From NCBI GenBank assembly GCA_030704615.1, contig CM060733.1:11842001-11906000 (forward strand): a DNA stretch of 64,000 bases. Direction: 5' to 3'. The notes beneath the pieces were generated by a model, which was given only the letters and a program-made list of their open reading frames with translations, searched no databases and was not told where the DNA came from. The translations under genes were made by a program, and so were the position numbers. This document shows, one piece after another, positions 12,301 through 24,894 of this stretch. This DNA comes from Takakia lepidozioides (Eukaryota > Streptophyta > Takakiopsida > Takakiales > Takakiaceae). Within the stretch, counting starts at the first letter, position 1. Each line of letters starts with the position of its first letter.

Positions 12301-15300
12301 GCAGATCTGGCTCAAATCTGATTAGTTTACTCTGTAGGACCCCGATACTGACAGTTGCAATTGCATACTCAGCTGTGTACAGTGACCCATCCTCCGTCAA
12401 CACTGTGACCCCTTTTGACGAATGCTTTATCTGTCGAACCACCTGAAAGCATCCACAAAACAGGAGCCATATCATACATAAGTCCAGTTGAATTTTAGGA
12501 GAGTACCTTTGGTCCTATGATTGACCTCATCTGGTTTTCCTGTCCACCTTACCGGCAGTATGTTTCAGGAAACACTGGACAAAAGTAAAGAACCATTAAC
12601 AGCTGTTGAAGGGTGAGGTGAGTTTATTTAGAACAGATTTGAGTGCTACCCGACTATTCTGCAGACTGTTTGCACAACTGCTGTCAATCCTCCTCTATGA
12701 ACACATTCAATTCAACATCACCATTCTTGGACCTCAAATCAGCCACCAAAATGAAGCATTGCATGTCCCCAAAATTGGGCAGAGACACAGAAGACAGGGT
12801 TCCTAGTAGACCATAGATTCTCACCCACCTTACCTTGTTCAATTTGAGACGGGGATCAGTGATCACACCATCATGATTTTCAAGGAATTGGTTTGCCAAG
12901 TGTTCAACTATCACTTTGTAACCTCGCTTGTCACACACAAAGTAAGTATCCTGCCCGAAGTTGGCAAACGTGGGGAGTGGCTGGGTGTTCTTGAGACTCG
13001 TTATCCGGGGTGGCTCTGCATTCGAAACATCTCATCAAGCAATGCTTTACTACTTTGCTCTGCACATAGATTTAATATCAAATTTCTGATGCAGCGATCT
13101 TGGAACCTTGATCCTGAATGCTGCAAGTGTTCCCAGGAGGGGTAGAGAGAAACTCTCCCATTAAGGGAAAGTATCAAGTGAAGTGAAATGATACTTAATT
13201 CCGCGGGAAGCTCAAAGAAGGAAAGGAAGAGACAACAACTTTATGGCATTCTCAAAACTCCTTGGACCTTGTGGGGAAGAACGAATACCAAAGCAATCTA
13301 GAAAACCAGGCCTTGGAAGAGATGCGTCGGGAAAGTAAGATGCCAATCATTTCTGGTCTCTGTCTCTGCCAAGGATGACCATTGTCTGAAAAGACTGAAG
13401 GTGACACCCTATCCCAATGCCTGTAAACATCTGTTATCCTGATCTCAATGAGTTACGTGAAGAACAGGACATTCTGAGTCAGATGAGCACACCTAACACC
13501 AATTCAGTTATGCAGGATTGGATATGATTTTTAGACAGACATTGACATCATACATGAAACTGTGAGGTAGATTCCAGTCCCATTCCAGCCCTCAAGCTTG
13601 CATGAAGTTGACACTTAATTGACACACTGTTGAAGAAGAAGGGCAGAAGAGAGGGAAAAAAAAAAGGTTGGGAGAGTTCCGGCAGACAAGACTACAGTGC
13701 AGAGAGAAGTACACCGCGATCATGAGAGAGGAAGGCATATGGCAGGGGGAAGACCTGCAAACTCATAGTCGTAGTTGTTGTAGTCAAGTAACATCTCAAC
13801 CGGTGTGACTGGCAAGCTGCACATGCAATGTATCCACATGCATCCTATCACCCCTTTGTCTGACTCCTGGCAAGGACTTCCAAGAGTTCCTGTCTTTCTA
13901 TCCCTCTCCTTTCCCTCCCAAATATGGGAAAGCGGAGCTGTGTGAGTATCTTCATGTGGGTACATAATAGATGTGCATTTCATCTTGTCCTCCCTTCCTA
14001 CATTCTCCGTGATCTATTCAAACTGCAAACTGGGTCTACAATTCTCTGCAAAGTGCACAGATGGTCTGCAGGCCTCAAGGGTACTGCAATTGGCCAAGTC
14101 TGATGAATTCTCTCTAGCACCTGACTCTCCCCCTCCCTCTCCTCCTCTGCATGTTCAATTCTGAAGTGCCTCCGAGTGAGTAGACCATGACAGACTTTGT
14201 AGTGATGTCAAATCTGAACAGGATCCAAACCAACAGAGTGCAAGTTACTGCAATAGAGCTCCAACAAGAGCCCTTGAGACTGTGCTTGCCATGGCTACTA
14301 CACACCCCAGTGCCAGGTTTGGACAGCAGAAAGCTGAGTAATTCAAAAATACCAGTGCAGAAAGGATGCCACACCTAGCCTTCCTCCCGAAGGAAGTGTA
14401 AATTATGTAACCACGAGGAGGGAGGGAGGAAGACGACAATTCCCCCAAAACTTCTTCCGTTTCCTTTTAAAAGAGGGGAAAATTGGAAGGGACTACATCA
14501 TTGCAATCTGATAAATGGTACGGGAGACAATTCGGACAATTCGTTTAGTTCTACAGTTTTGTCAGCAGAAAGACAACAGGTATTGAGTCAATGAGGTCTT
14601 TAAGTCGGGACGAATTACCTCCCAAACCACCGTTGAGCAGTTAATACTGAAATATCCTCCTCACCGTGAGCAGTTAAAGAAGCCCCCATCCCTTGAGCAA
14701 AACTGAAATCAGCTGAAGCCAAATTGTATGGCACTGCTGTCTGCTGTGGTGGGATGAAACCTCTGCATAAAGCATCAAGCCAATGACTCCATACAGTCAA
14801 AGCCGAAAGGGGCACAAAAGGTGGGGAGAAAGGAAAATCAGAAAAGAACTTAATGGGACTATAATCCAGTAAGATGTGAACTCTTCTTGGTCAATGAAGT
14901 ATCTGGACTTGAAAGATCCCCAGCCATGACTTTGTACAAAATGTAGCCTCCACTAATCAGGGTTCTGTTGTCATACTTTAATTATGAAGAACCTCCAAAC
15001 CCTTCACTATTCAACCATCAGTATTCTATATCCACATGGCTTCTGAGCCGGAAGATCTCAGATTCTGGATTCGGCAAGTCCCCTGGCAGGCCAAGTGCCT
15101 TATGAAACAACAACATTCAGTCTGGCTTGTAAAATAAGGTAAGTGAGAGCTTCGATTAGAATGTGTAATGAGATCAGAATTGAGAACACCGCCTGGGTAA
15201 GTCCATTACTTTTAGGTCTTCTGCATGGCCATCCCTGCTCAGCTTATTTTTCAGATGTCCAATAGTATCATAAAAGTGACTTAGTGCGAATGCAGGATTT

Positions 15301-16993
15301 ACCTTTGACTCGCCCTTTAAGCATCAGGCGATTGTAGCCAATCCTAGGTATCACTAAGGCTCTTTTACCCCCGCTAATTCCCAGCGTTGACACCTGAATT
15401 GTCAGGCCTGTATACGCTGCTTACCTCCCTGGCGTGAGAGCCACTAGCGCAGACAAGAAGGTATGGAATAGCAAAATCATGGTGGGAAAGTAGATTTGAA
15501 ATCTTGTTAGCTACATTCAAGGAGCTTTGTGCACTGTGGATCTCCCAAGAGTGACACATTATCCCCAAGCCGTCCCCCCTCTTACCAGGAACTACCTCAT
15601 GGGAGCTGGGAGTCTTTTGAAGCACACTCTCCAACTCAGAACTGTCTAGGCAAATAAGAAGCATCCTCAGTAAAGTACGTGCGCTACGGAGTTGGAAGGC
15701 CTCTCCTGAAGAGAAATTAACTCCTTTCGCTTACACTGTTCAAGCTTTTCATCCCCGGCACCCCGACTCCTTTGCGGGGGTTGGCCTCAAAGCAGGCACT
15801 GGGCATGTCGGATATCATTACTAACGCTATCCTCCGCATCTCACTGAGTTCGAGCAATATATTGAAGTGCCCCGAAGATCAGGGACTCACGGAAGACCTG
15901 GTATTGCCCAACCTGTGCGATATTGGCAAGATCGCAGTAACGTCTTTCACGATCAAACTACATGTAGCCGTCTTGGATGCAATTTGTCTTTATGTTCTTC
16001 CTTACTGCTAGGATTTCTATGGTACAAGAAAAATGAGCAACGTACGATGCGTCATAGATGTTGTAGCTAGTATTGGAGAGATCGGAGAACTGGGTGCGCA
16101 ATTGAAGGTCTTGGGCCAATTCCCAAATGGGGTTGAGCTCCTTCCCATTGACGCCCTCCACCCAGTTGGCACCCATCTCAATAGTGTAGTTCGCAAAACT
16201 ATGGGTTTGCATGCGACCCCCTATCTTATGTGTAGCCTCCAATATGATGATGTTTTTCTCGCCCATGTCTGCTAACCGCTTGCCCGCACTTATCCCTGAT
16301 GTTACACAATCATTGTCAATCACAACATTTTCAATCACAGTCCTCCAAGTAGTTTTTTAGGAAATCAGAACATTTGTGCAGTGGTAACTGGCTAGCTAAG
16401 TAGTTCCTACGCGGAGGGAGAAAAGAGAGAGCTGTAGATAGACAGAAAGAAAGAAACTTTATGAAGTCGTCGACGAAGAAGCTCAAAGAGCATATGGAAC
16501 AAGAAAGTGGCCCCCGACAAGCAGCCGAAACTAGGATTGACAGAAAAAAAGAGGACTCATAAACTCCAAAGGAAACGTATGGAAACAGGAGAAAACGAGA
16601 AAGAAACAAATGACAGCTTCAAAACTCATCAATTGTTGCAGTGGGTGGAATGGATGTCTGATTGTTTTGGCATAGACCGCATATTCACCATACAACTACT
16701 TTTGCACGGTGACATGACACAATTAAAAAGAAATATTCGAAGGCGGTGCCATAGGAGACAGAAAGAAAGAGAGAACCTGCCATCCCTGCACCAATAACGA
16801 TGATGGTGGCATCAAGTTTGGGGAGCCCAGGTTGAGCAGTCGCCTTGGTGGGCAGCCACGCCACTCCTGTAGCTTGCAAAACCACCGTTACCAGCAACAC
16901 CATGCAGAAACCGGGTTTGTACCATGGCTTCAGCTGCCCCATTCCCTCAATCTGTGTCCAACTCGGCCGGGCAGCTTCCGCTTTGACACTCAT
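9395..16993 (-). CDS. PAO: Polyamine oxidase, secreted (apoplastic) type
   Basis: FAD-dependent amine oxidase that oxidises spermidine/spermine and releases H2O2. Exons with consistent phases and GT-AG ends (minus strand): 16993-16777, 16295-16046, 14952-14909, 14712-14619, 13816-13755, 13015-12834, 12442-12299, 12013-11864, 10460-10209, 9846-9765, then a last exon from about 9467. They give about 492 residues plus a short tail, close to the family's usual 500. Visible features are the Rossmann motif GAGMAG (68-73), [11 protein letters not shown] (91-101), E112 in [10 protein letters not shown]223 in YEFAEPP, Y346-T-K348 in YTKIFLKFP, and the C-terminal GEHTSE...GYVHGAY. These match E62, E170, Y298 and K300 of maize apoplastic PAO. 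Residues 18-54 resemble a secretory signal, with M1 or M18 as start. The last junction is odd: canonical splicing stops at 9445, while a one-base shift gives a family-like GID tail ending at 9395. Confidence 0.93.
10838..11484 (-). mobile_element. 5'-truncated LINE inside a polyamine oxidase intron, with TSD
   Basis: The minus strand carries a roughly 210-codon open frame (about 11482-10844) covering the end of a LINE ORF2, with CPLCG...[13 protein letters not shown]. It stops a few bases before the element's 3' end. The 10-bp sequence CTGGGATATA flanks it on both sides (10828-10837 and 11485-11494), as expected for target-primed insertion. It lies in the 1.4-kb intron between the exons ending at 11864 and starting at 10460, in the gene's own orientation. 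The open frame and crisp duplication suggest a young insertion. Confidence 0.88.
12070..12148 (-). repeat. Short LINE-derived patch in a polyamine oxidase intron
   Basis: About 78 bp here match 11279-11350 of the LINE, including the shared GTGCCGAGAGTGGGTAGACC. The surrounding intron does not match. No target duplication was seen, so this is either a tiny truncated insertion or a copied patch. Confidence 0.75.
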
Positions 16994-17296
16994 CGCATAC
17001 GTCCTACCTAATTGTGAGAGAAAGCCAGCATATCAACTCTCCAGTAGCTGAGGCACGTTGTGAAGCGCAGAGACGCAGCCGGCAACTCTCCTTGACGCAT
17101 ATGCTTGCTATTCTGGGCTAGACACCCAATGGACGATCCTCCTGCAAACAACCATCCAACAAAGGGAGGGAGGAATTGCACAGTCCATCAGCTCTACAAT
17201 TGCTGAGGACGGTTGTGAAGGTGGTGGGCAGGGAGAGACGCAGCCAGCGAACTTGCGGACAAAATAGTGGGCGTAGGCAACTTTCCCTTGCTATTA

Positions 17297-17655
17297 GAGT
17301 TGTCCGTAAAGTGAGCCTGAGTTTGGTACCCTGTTTGGACCCGAGTTACGGGTTTCATCCTGAGTTTGAGTAAATCCGTAAAGTGCATAAAACTGGGCAT
17401 GAAGTAAAAAAGAGGGCACCAAATCATAAACTGGGGATGAGGGCAACGGCTGCTCACGCGAGCTCGTGAGCTCCGCCTCGACGACAAACAAAACTCGGGT
17501 CCAAACTCCTGCCACCCCCATTTTCCTAGTCCTGGCAGTTTGGTCCCTTGTTTTTTTCTAGTCGTACCGCTTGATCCTGAGTTTTGAGTCTCATGCCCAG
17601 TTTTGGCCAAACTCAGGGTTCTCATGCCGAGTTTGGGACCCTTTACGGTTAACTC
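17297..17655. mobile_element. TA-flanked MITE upstream of the polyamine oxidase gene
   Basis: Inverted ends GAGTTGTCCGTAAAG (left) and GAGTTAACCGTAAAG (right, reverse complement) are each flanked by a TA dinucleotide (17295-17296 and 17656-17657). The 359-bp interior has no transposase. A TA duplication fits the Tc1/mariner type, but the termini do not match a family I can name. It lies about 300 bp upstream of the polyamine oxidase start codon. Confidence 0.6.
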
Positions 17656-17735
17656 TATTTACAGAGAGAATCCAAAAAAACTTAGCACCCAAAAAAGGAG
17701 GGGAAAACTTCGATTGGCCAGAGTGACAGTTGTTC

Positions 17736-17940
17736 CCATGAGACTCAATGGGAACATGAAAGTTTTTAATTCCCAGTTGGGCACATGTTACACTTCATGC
17801 TGCCAGACAGGGGACGTAGGGACTACGCACCAACTTGGTCAAAGTGACCTTAACCTTATATCATGGATTGTTCACATGAGACTTAATGGGAACATGAAAG
17901 TTTATAGTTCTCAAGTTGGGCACATGTTACACTTCATATC
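17736..17940. repeat. Two direct repeats of about 65 bp
   Basis: Segments at about 17736-17800 and 17874-17938 share ATGGGAACATGAAAGTTT and TTGGGCACATGTTACACTTC. Related wording recurs loosely at 26080-26260. The function is unknown. Confidence 0.6.
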
Positions 17941-18074
17941 AATAAAACAATGGCGTGCCTCCGTGTATCCCATGCCTTGTTGAAAATTATTTTTTGGGAA
18001 AAATAATTATAACCCCTTGTACACACCATAAGGGACACACACCGGGTTTTTGGGTCATGGATCCAAGAAAAAAC

Positions 18075-18320
18075 CAGTGTTGGGCGGTTATGACTTTGGC
18101 CGGTTATAACGTTATAACCGCAGGTTATTAGACCGGTTATATATATATATATATCCAGAGGAGGTGGAAAAATAAAAAATCGGATATAAACAGATCCGGC
18201 GGAGGCTAGGGGTTGAGATAACCGGCGGGTGTCGAGAACCCGCGAGCAAGTTTGGTTTTTTATTTATTGGTATCCGGCCATGGCCTTAAAAAAGGACCCG
18301 GTTATCAATTATTAGTGTCA
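18075..18320. other. Possible hAT-type terminus and a perfect 20-bp palindrome
   Basis: CAGTGTTGGGCGGTTATGAC at 18075 has the look of a hAT end, but no matching partner or duplication was found. A perfect palindrome, CGGTTATAACGTTATAACCG, lies at 18101-18120, followed by a (TA)n tract near 18139-18155. No coding content is recognised between 18320 and 18988. Confidence 0.35.
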
Positions 18321-19558
18321 GCACATACCCCTGCTAAGATTAAATGTGACACATCAGTCCAAGGCGATATGGTTTAGAAACAAGTTTCGCGAGCATAGGT
18401 TAGGTGTGTAGCTGAAGGAATTCCCTTCAATGCGGTTCTGTTTTGGGCATGTGAGAGTGCTGTACTATGGTGGTTAAGGCCCTTAGTGTGATGCATGAGA
18501 GATGTGAAGGTGTAGGATGGCAGATCTTGCCCAACTCTGAGATGAGGAGGATCATGATGGCTCGACCTGGATTTGGCAGTGGGCTCACAGTGGGCATCTC
18601 GCTCTCTACTTTTGAGTTTTCAATACATGCACACTTAGGCAACCTCTGGTTTTGTCTCATTTCCCATAGTTGCATCAAGCATTACGTACTTGCAAGCTCA
18701 TTTCTTAGAGATACTGGTGATGGGCATTTGTTATTCTCTGGGACAACAGGTGTTGTTCGGAATTCCGTGACGTTCTTGGGGTGCACGATCAGCCAATGTG
18801 GTGACGTTAGGGTACTGGTCTGGTTCTTGTTGGATTTACTTGAAAGACTAAGCAATGAGAGAAGAAGGGAAGAGAGAGAGAGGAAAAAGAAACGAAAGAG
18901 AAGGTAGATAGAGGCTGATCTAAGCTAGTGGCCTCATAATGAAATGGTGAAGCACTGAGTTCTAGTATCTAAGGACAACCCTATGGGCATGTCAACCAGT
19001 GTTGGTATGGTATCGTGTTTTGGAGATACCAGGAGGGTCTTGGTAGTATAAAATTTAGAGATGTCCCAAACACGGGTATGCCTTAATAAAAAAAAACCCC
19101 AGATTTTGTTACTTGTAGTGTATCAATAATACCAGCATTTCACTTTTCCAGACTTGGTATCAACAAGGGTATGAAAACCTTGATACCTGCTGATATCAAC
19201 TTCGGGTAAAGTATCAAAAATTTACATTTCAGAGAGAAGCACACATTTAAATTTAAAAATAAAAAATAAAAGCTGAAGTGCACCACCTCAGCCCCTGAGT
19301 GCACTGAACATTGTAACATGCATATGGAAACTTTTGGCCTTGCATTTATAACCATTTTCACGGCCACCGTTTTTCTTTCCAGTCACAAAGACTAATGCTC
19401 CATGTGACACAGCACTAATACAAATAGAAACAAAACCATCTGTCGCCATCTCTAGGCTATGTGCATTGATACGCGAACAACCATACCAGCAACACAGTTC
19501 CAACGAAAAAAAACAAGTAACAACATCAACAACAGTGAGTCGAGACCAGTCGGCTAGG

Positions 19559-22500
19559 CACTACCCCAAATCATGGTGTTTTTACTCTCTTTTTTTTAGA
19601 GTCATGGTTTTCATGAGTCAAACCATGACTCGATGTCGTCATGGTTCAAAAATGACATGGGTATGACCAAAAATGACCAAAAAGGGTCATGTAGACGCCT
19701 CTATACCGGTCAACGTCATTTGACTGGGATATAGTCATGATCATGGGTCACGCTAAACAATAATGCAGATGACTCTACATTTTTAGATTGGTGTAGTCAA
19801 CTCCCTTTGACCAAGATAAGGTCATTTGCACGACTCTTATGAGAATCCATTGATGGATGAGTTCATTACATGAATGAAATGTTGATTATTTTCATTCATC
19901 AACTGGATGATTTCGTACATGAATGAAATTTTGATTATTTTCATTCATCAATTGGATGATTTCATTACATGCAAGGATTTGGATGATTTCATTCACATGG
20001 GGACTTCGATACTTTTCAAGAACGCCCTCATTGTCACTCTTCTTCCCACTCCCAGAGCCTACTAGGGTGGCGATCGAGGAGGGATGCTCCGGTTAGTCAA
20101 GAAGAAAGGCTGCTGAGTAGTTAGGGTTTCGGGCTCAGTGCAATGTCCAGAGAATTTATGTTGGAATGCTGCATGAAGTATTTCTTGTTTTTAGCTTGCT
20201 GCAAATTGTGGAGGTCATAGCAGGCAGGCCAATGGATCCTATGATGACATGCTGCTTACTGAAGCTCACTAGCACCCCTCAGTAAAGGACCTTGTTAGAA
20301 TGTTGATGCTGTCGGATTTTCGAGCACAAACCTCTACCTTGGAGCACGGAGCAGAGCCGGCATGAGTTTCGCAAAGATCATTCACGATGGTGGGACAACC
20401 ACAATCGTTTTCCTTAATGTACGATGTGACGAAGTTTTGTCCCTCCTGCAAATGTGGGCTCTTGGCTCCTGTTAGTCATGACTTGGTATTCTTCTTGATG
20501 TTTACAAGGTTCTTGGGAGAGTCGGCTTGGTCTTAGCAGGCCGTGTTTCAATCTCTGCCCGCTCAGCTGCACCGTGGTGGTTCTCACAAACCAATCCAAT
20601 ATACCTGATCACAGACACAAGTAGCACACACAAGAGGTCCTCTTGGGTTCATGGTCAGTCAAATCCTCCGTGGGTCATGACACAAGGTCGAGGACAATGT
20701 GGTGAGGGCACCCTCTTCTTCGACCTATTTCAGCCTGTTTTGCCCTCTCATCAGACTCGGCCCTGAATTTTCAAGACCAAATTTTTTTGGCGTTGTCCCT
20801 TCTTGAGGTGTCCACCCTAGTGCAACAATTTAGACCTGGTTTCACGTTATCAAATCGCGTTCAGGCATTTTGTTGAATACTTGGTGTGCATCCACAATGC
20901 TCCCACACTCAGCATAATACACAAGCGGCCTGCTCCAATCACCACAGATCCACCCAACGAGCTTACTTACAGAATTCAATATGCAAATTCTATAGCACTG
21001 AATAACAGTGTTGGATAGATTAAACATTATGTTCTCCTCGTTCTTGTAATTTTTTTCTCAGTTGGTCTATATTGTTTGTGATATGGAGAGCGGGTACGTG
21101 AAGGAGTGGGCAAACTGATGTGCGTAGTGGGTGCAAACCTTACCCTTAGTGTAACTCTGCATGAACAAGGCGATAGTGCAGACATGGCTGTGGAGGAAAG
21201 TGGAGTCTCTGTGGAGGAAATTGTGAGAAGATGGAGCGCTGAGATGGTGGATGGTGCGACGACCTCTGTAGCTAAGATCCAAACATAGACTGGTGCAACA
21301 CTGGGGGATACAGCACTGGCTGCTTTGGATGGCAGTGATGTGGGGAAACAGAGATTGAAGCTGCTTCTAAATGGAATTCCAACTACTGGTCTGTGTGGTT
21401 TGGTTGCATGAATCAGGCACTCCACTTTTTAATTGCAAGTGTCAAGTCTGGCAGGGCAGTGACTCTCAACAGAGTGGTTGTGGGGCTTCTTCATCCTATC
21501 CTCTCTGTGCAGGTGAGTCATTCATATCATTTGACTAGATTGGCAATTAGCCTGCAGGGTGTGTTTGGAGTTAGGTTTTGGACTCTGCTGCATAAAGTCA
21601 GTGTGAGTTGTATATTGAGTGTTTTACTTGCAGCTCAGTGGCAGTGGTCAACATCCAAATTATCTCTGTAATGGACTGGATACTGTAGTATTAATGTTAT
21701 CTGCTGGTTATTTAGATATGCAGCTGCTTCAGTGTGGCAACAGACAGCTCTGCAGAAGTCTTGCCTTTGCAGATTGTTCAAAGAGGTGGCGGTGTGACAT
21801 AAGGGTTATGTTTTGGAGAGAACAGGACACGTCAGACAAGGAACTGGCAGCCTTAGCGAAAGGAGCTTTACAGCTTCTAAGCTCAGCAGCGTTGAGAACG
21901 TTGCAACACTGGCGGTAGCCATAGCACCTTGGCAAGAGATCAGAAGTGCGGAAGCTTGTGGTGTTGAAAAAGACTGCTTCCTGTACCCCAAGTCGGGGTG
22001 AGAAAACGCCAAAATCGCCGGGGTTGGGGAAAGACCAAGGTCGGGGAAGCCTTACATTCCGTCTTGCAAGTCGCAGCAGCACAATTAATAGAACCAGGCA
22101 CTGCTAATGAAGGTACCTTCTTCAACACATTTCAGCCTGTTTTTCCATGTTATCAGAGTCATCCCTAAATTTTCAGGTTGAATTCTGCAAGTTATCTTGT
22201 TGGTGGATCTATGGTGGTTTTTGAGTGATTTTGACATGTTACTGCCAATGTGGCAACAAGAAAGTATCTAAAAATAGATAACAGAGATGAGGAGAAGCTC
22301 TGGAATGAATCGATGAGTAGCAATGGCCCAACTTGAGTGGGGTTCAGGTTAGAAGTGAGGGGTTTGCTATTATGTTCATCTTTCTGCACTTACGGCTGGG
22401 TCGAGTGTTTCCATGTGGCCGTCACAGAAGACTTTCTTCAGACCCATACCTGAAGTAAGCCTTCAACTTTTGACATATGTTCCATTTTTCAGCTTTGCAT

Positions 22501-24734
22501 CTGTTGTAAGTTGAGCATGGTTGCAGGCCCATCATGGGCGTTTTCTAGTCAACAGCTCACCTATTGTGCATCTGCGGATGTGGAATTGAAACCTTGTTAC
22601 AGAAAAAAGCCCAGGTGATTAGCCCTGTTGGTAATTTATGAAGATTCTGTGAAGAACCACATTTACACAAGTGCAGAGAACATTTGGCATGATCTTTTGG
22701 TGGATATTCTAGTTCCAGTACTATTCTTTAAGTTATTTTGGCTGCCATGAGCTATGTTCGTGCAGCATGTGGCCCCATTGGGAGTTCACACCACCATATT
22801 TTATATCTCAATGAGAGACACCATGCTGCACTTTGTTGACAGCTACAAATGTGTGTATGTAACTGGCACAGCTTGCATTCTGACACTCTGTTTCTTATTG
22901 TGCTAGTAGCAGGAATGGGATTCAAGTATAGGAAGGGCTCTTGAACAGCAAAGAGTTCTTCATCTGAAGAATTTAGACCCAGAATTGGCATCATGGTACG
23001 CTCCAGTACACTTTACTTCATTTGAATGTATGCAAGGAAGATAATTGTATTGGGTGAGAGCAGTTCCACAGGTCTGCAAGATATGAATTATCGCTGATCA
23101 CTTTCCAAGTGAGCTCCAACCAGTCGTGGGGTTGTTATCTAAGGTACACATCCCAGTCTGCTCTTCTATGTGTATCACATTCTAAAGGGGTTTGGTTAGC
23201 AGGACGCTCTTATTGACGTTTTGCAAACAAGTTTTGAGGCCCACTTAATTCCACCAGCTTCTTTCACCACCATTCAGTCTAGTATAGCTCTCCAACTGAA
23301 CTCTATGCAGTCTGCTCAGTTCTCTTCCACTGAGTCGGTACTTGGTTTTTCTGAACTTTGGCTTAATTATATGAATTGCCATAGCAACCTGAAGCTGGAA
23401 ATCTGCCTTACAGCATAGCAAGAGTCAACCTTAGTTTTGCCAAAGCAGGTCTATGGGAACTGGCCCACATGAATGACTATTCTGGATATTTCAACAAATG
23501 AGAACTATGATTATTTCTCTCTTTTAATGCGCACTCCCATTGGAATCTGCACTTGTTGTTGTTGTGCTTATACATGTGTGCATTCATGTGCAGGTCATGC
23601 GATCTTGATCTCTTGTAAAGGAGGCAAAAGGTCTCGGGGGCAGAAGGAGGCATGCTATGGACAATCAGCGAGGAGGAAGGTGCTCAGTTTGTCACTTTTT
23701 GGATCCATATATGTGCAGTGGGTAGTTGGGCTACCGTTGAGAGATTAGATTCTTTCAAACAGTCAGGTTTTTTGTTGATCCTTTGGCATTGTGCACAGAC
23801 TTTAACCACGGTGTCTTCCTGTCATATTTTCCATCAATTGTCGAATCTTTTTGGCTCATGACACCGCGCATTTGTGCAAAATAATATATTATCCATATTA
23901 TAAATTATATATAAATGGTATTATATTTCAATACAGATAAACCTAATCAATTCAGTAAATATACAATACAAATTAAACGACTGTCTCCTGTTCTTTGAAA
24001 ATTTAAAAATTTAAAAAAGGTATATATTAAAAATTCCATCCAGTTAGAATTTTATATGTGGAGTAGAGATAGGTCAGGCCCATGACTCAACTAGGCACCA
24101 ATAGCCATGCAAAGCGTGACACGTGTCCAGTTATGCTCATGAACTCAAACCAATGAGGTCATGCTCATGACTCAAGTACCTTTCACATTTCAAATTCACA
24201 CCATACACTATGCGCCACGTAGCCACTCAATGAGACTTGAGTCAGATCCACGACCACCTAAAGCTTTAAAATGGTCATGCTCATGACCAAGACGGTCATG
24301 CTCATGACCAGGGTAGTTTCCCATTCCTACCTGAAACCAGACACATATCCGGGCGCAAACGCAGCCACAGTCAGATCCATGACTCTCGAAAAGTTGCTAG
24401 ATCCAACACATGGTATTGCTCAATGTGAACACGTGGCTCGTTATGGCACGCATGCGAGATAGCGTCGTCCCTACACCTGTCATCATCTGAAATTGACACA
24501 TCGTAATCCAGGGAGAGTCGTGTGTTACTAGAAAACAGTCACGGACGTGACAAAAAACAGGGTCATGTATCTTGCTCAGTAGGGGATGTCACCCATAGTC
24601 ATATTCAGGACGCGGATATTAGAGTCATCGTAACGACACGATCTGCATGACTCTTTGCAAAAGATTCAAAATGATCAAAAGAGTCATGAAAACAGTAAAA
24701 AAAAATGTCATGAAATCCGTTTTTTGTACTAGTG
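19559..24734. mobile_element. CACTA-like element (5.2 kb) nested in the hAT MITE
   Basis: The element starts CACTACCCCAAATCATGG and ends, in reverse complement, CACTAGTACAAAAAACGG. The 3-bp sequence AGG lies on both sides (19556-19558 and 24735-24737), the duplication length expected for CACTA elements. Both ends (about 19.56-19.9 and 24.05-24.7 kb) carry many GTCATG/CATGACTC subterminal motifs. I find no transposase. The interior has only short frames and a PPR-like fragment, so it looks non-autonomous with captured DNA. The terminal inverted similarity beyond CACTA is imperfect. Confidence 0.7.
20842..20950 (-). pseudogene. Pentatricopeptide-repeat (PPR) gene fragment
   Basis: The minus strand encodes one PPR repeat, YAECGSIVDAHQVFNKMPER followed by DLIT, in PLS-class style. 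The codon after DLIT, where the family has tryptophan, is a TGA stop and the following Asn is kept. No start codon, organelle-targeting peptide or further clear repeats are attached. It sits inside the CACTA-like element, which suggests capture of a host gene piece. A single repeat is short, so the call rests on motif wording alone. Confidence 0.7.
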
Positions 24735-24894
24735 AGGGTATCAGCCTCCCCGAAATCCTAATATATCCTACAGGTAGGTTACTCTAAGCATTTCCTTCCT
24801 ATCTGGAACCGGCTGGTATGGGCTTCCATACCCGGGTGCATAACCGGGTTGATATCCATATTTTTGTACATACCAGACCAACACTGATGTCAAC

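Larger units (their letters stand above)
18997..24886. mobile_element. hAT-type MITE (about 0.7 kb) split by a nested insertion
   Basis: The left end CAGTGTTGGTATGGTAT and the right end (reverse complement CAGTGTTGGTCTGGTAT) are flanked by the same 8-bp sequence ATGTCAAC (18989-18996 and 24887-24894). Removing the nested CACTA-like element and one 3-bp duplication leaves 711 bp, close to the 637-bp sibling at 4036-4672. The left arm also matches the partial copy at 4905-5150 in inverse orientation. The agreement of size and flanks supports both sets of boundaries. Confidence 0.85.

Noticed and set aside
17194-17625. Minus-strand frame of 143 codons
   Set aside because: It lies across the TA-flanked MITE and has no recognisable protein content.
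18467-18907. Plus-strand frame of 146 codons
   Set aside because: No domain; the C-terminus is a low-complexity Arg/Lys/Glu run and there is no splice or codon support. It could be a fragment, but I cannot support a gene.
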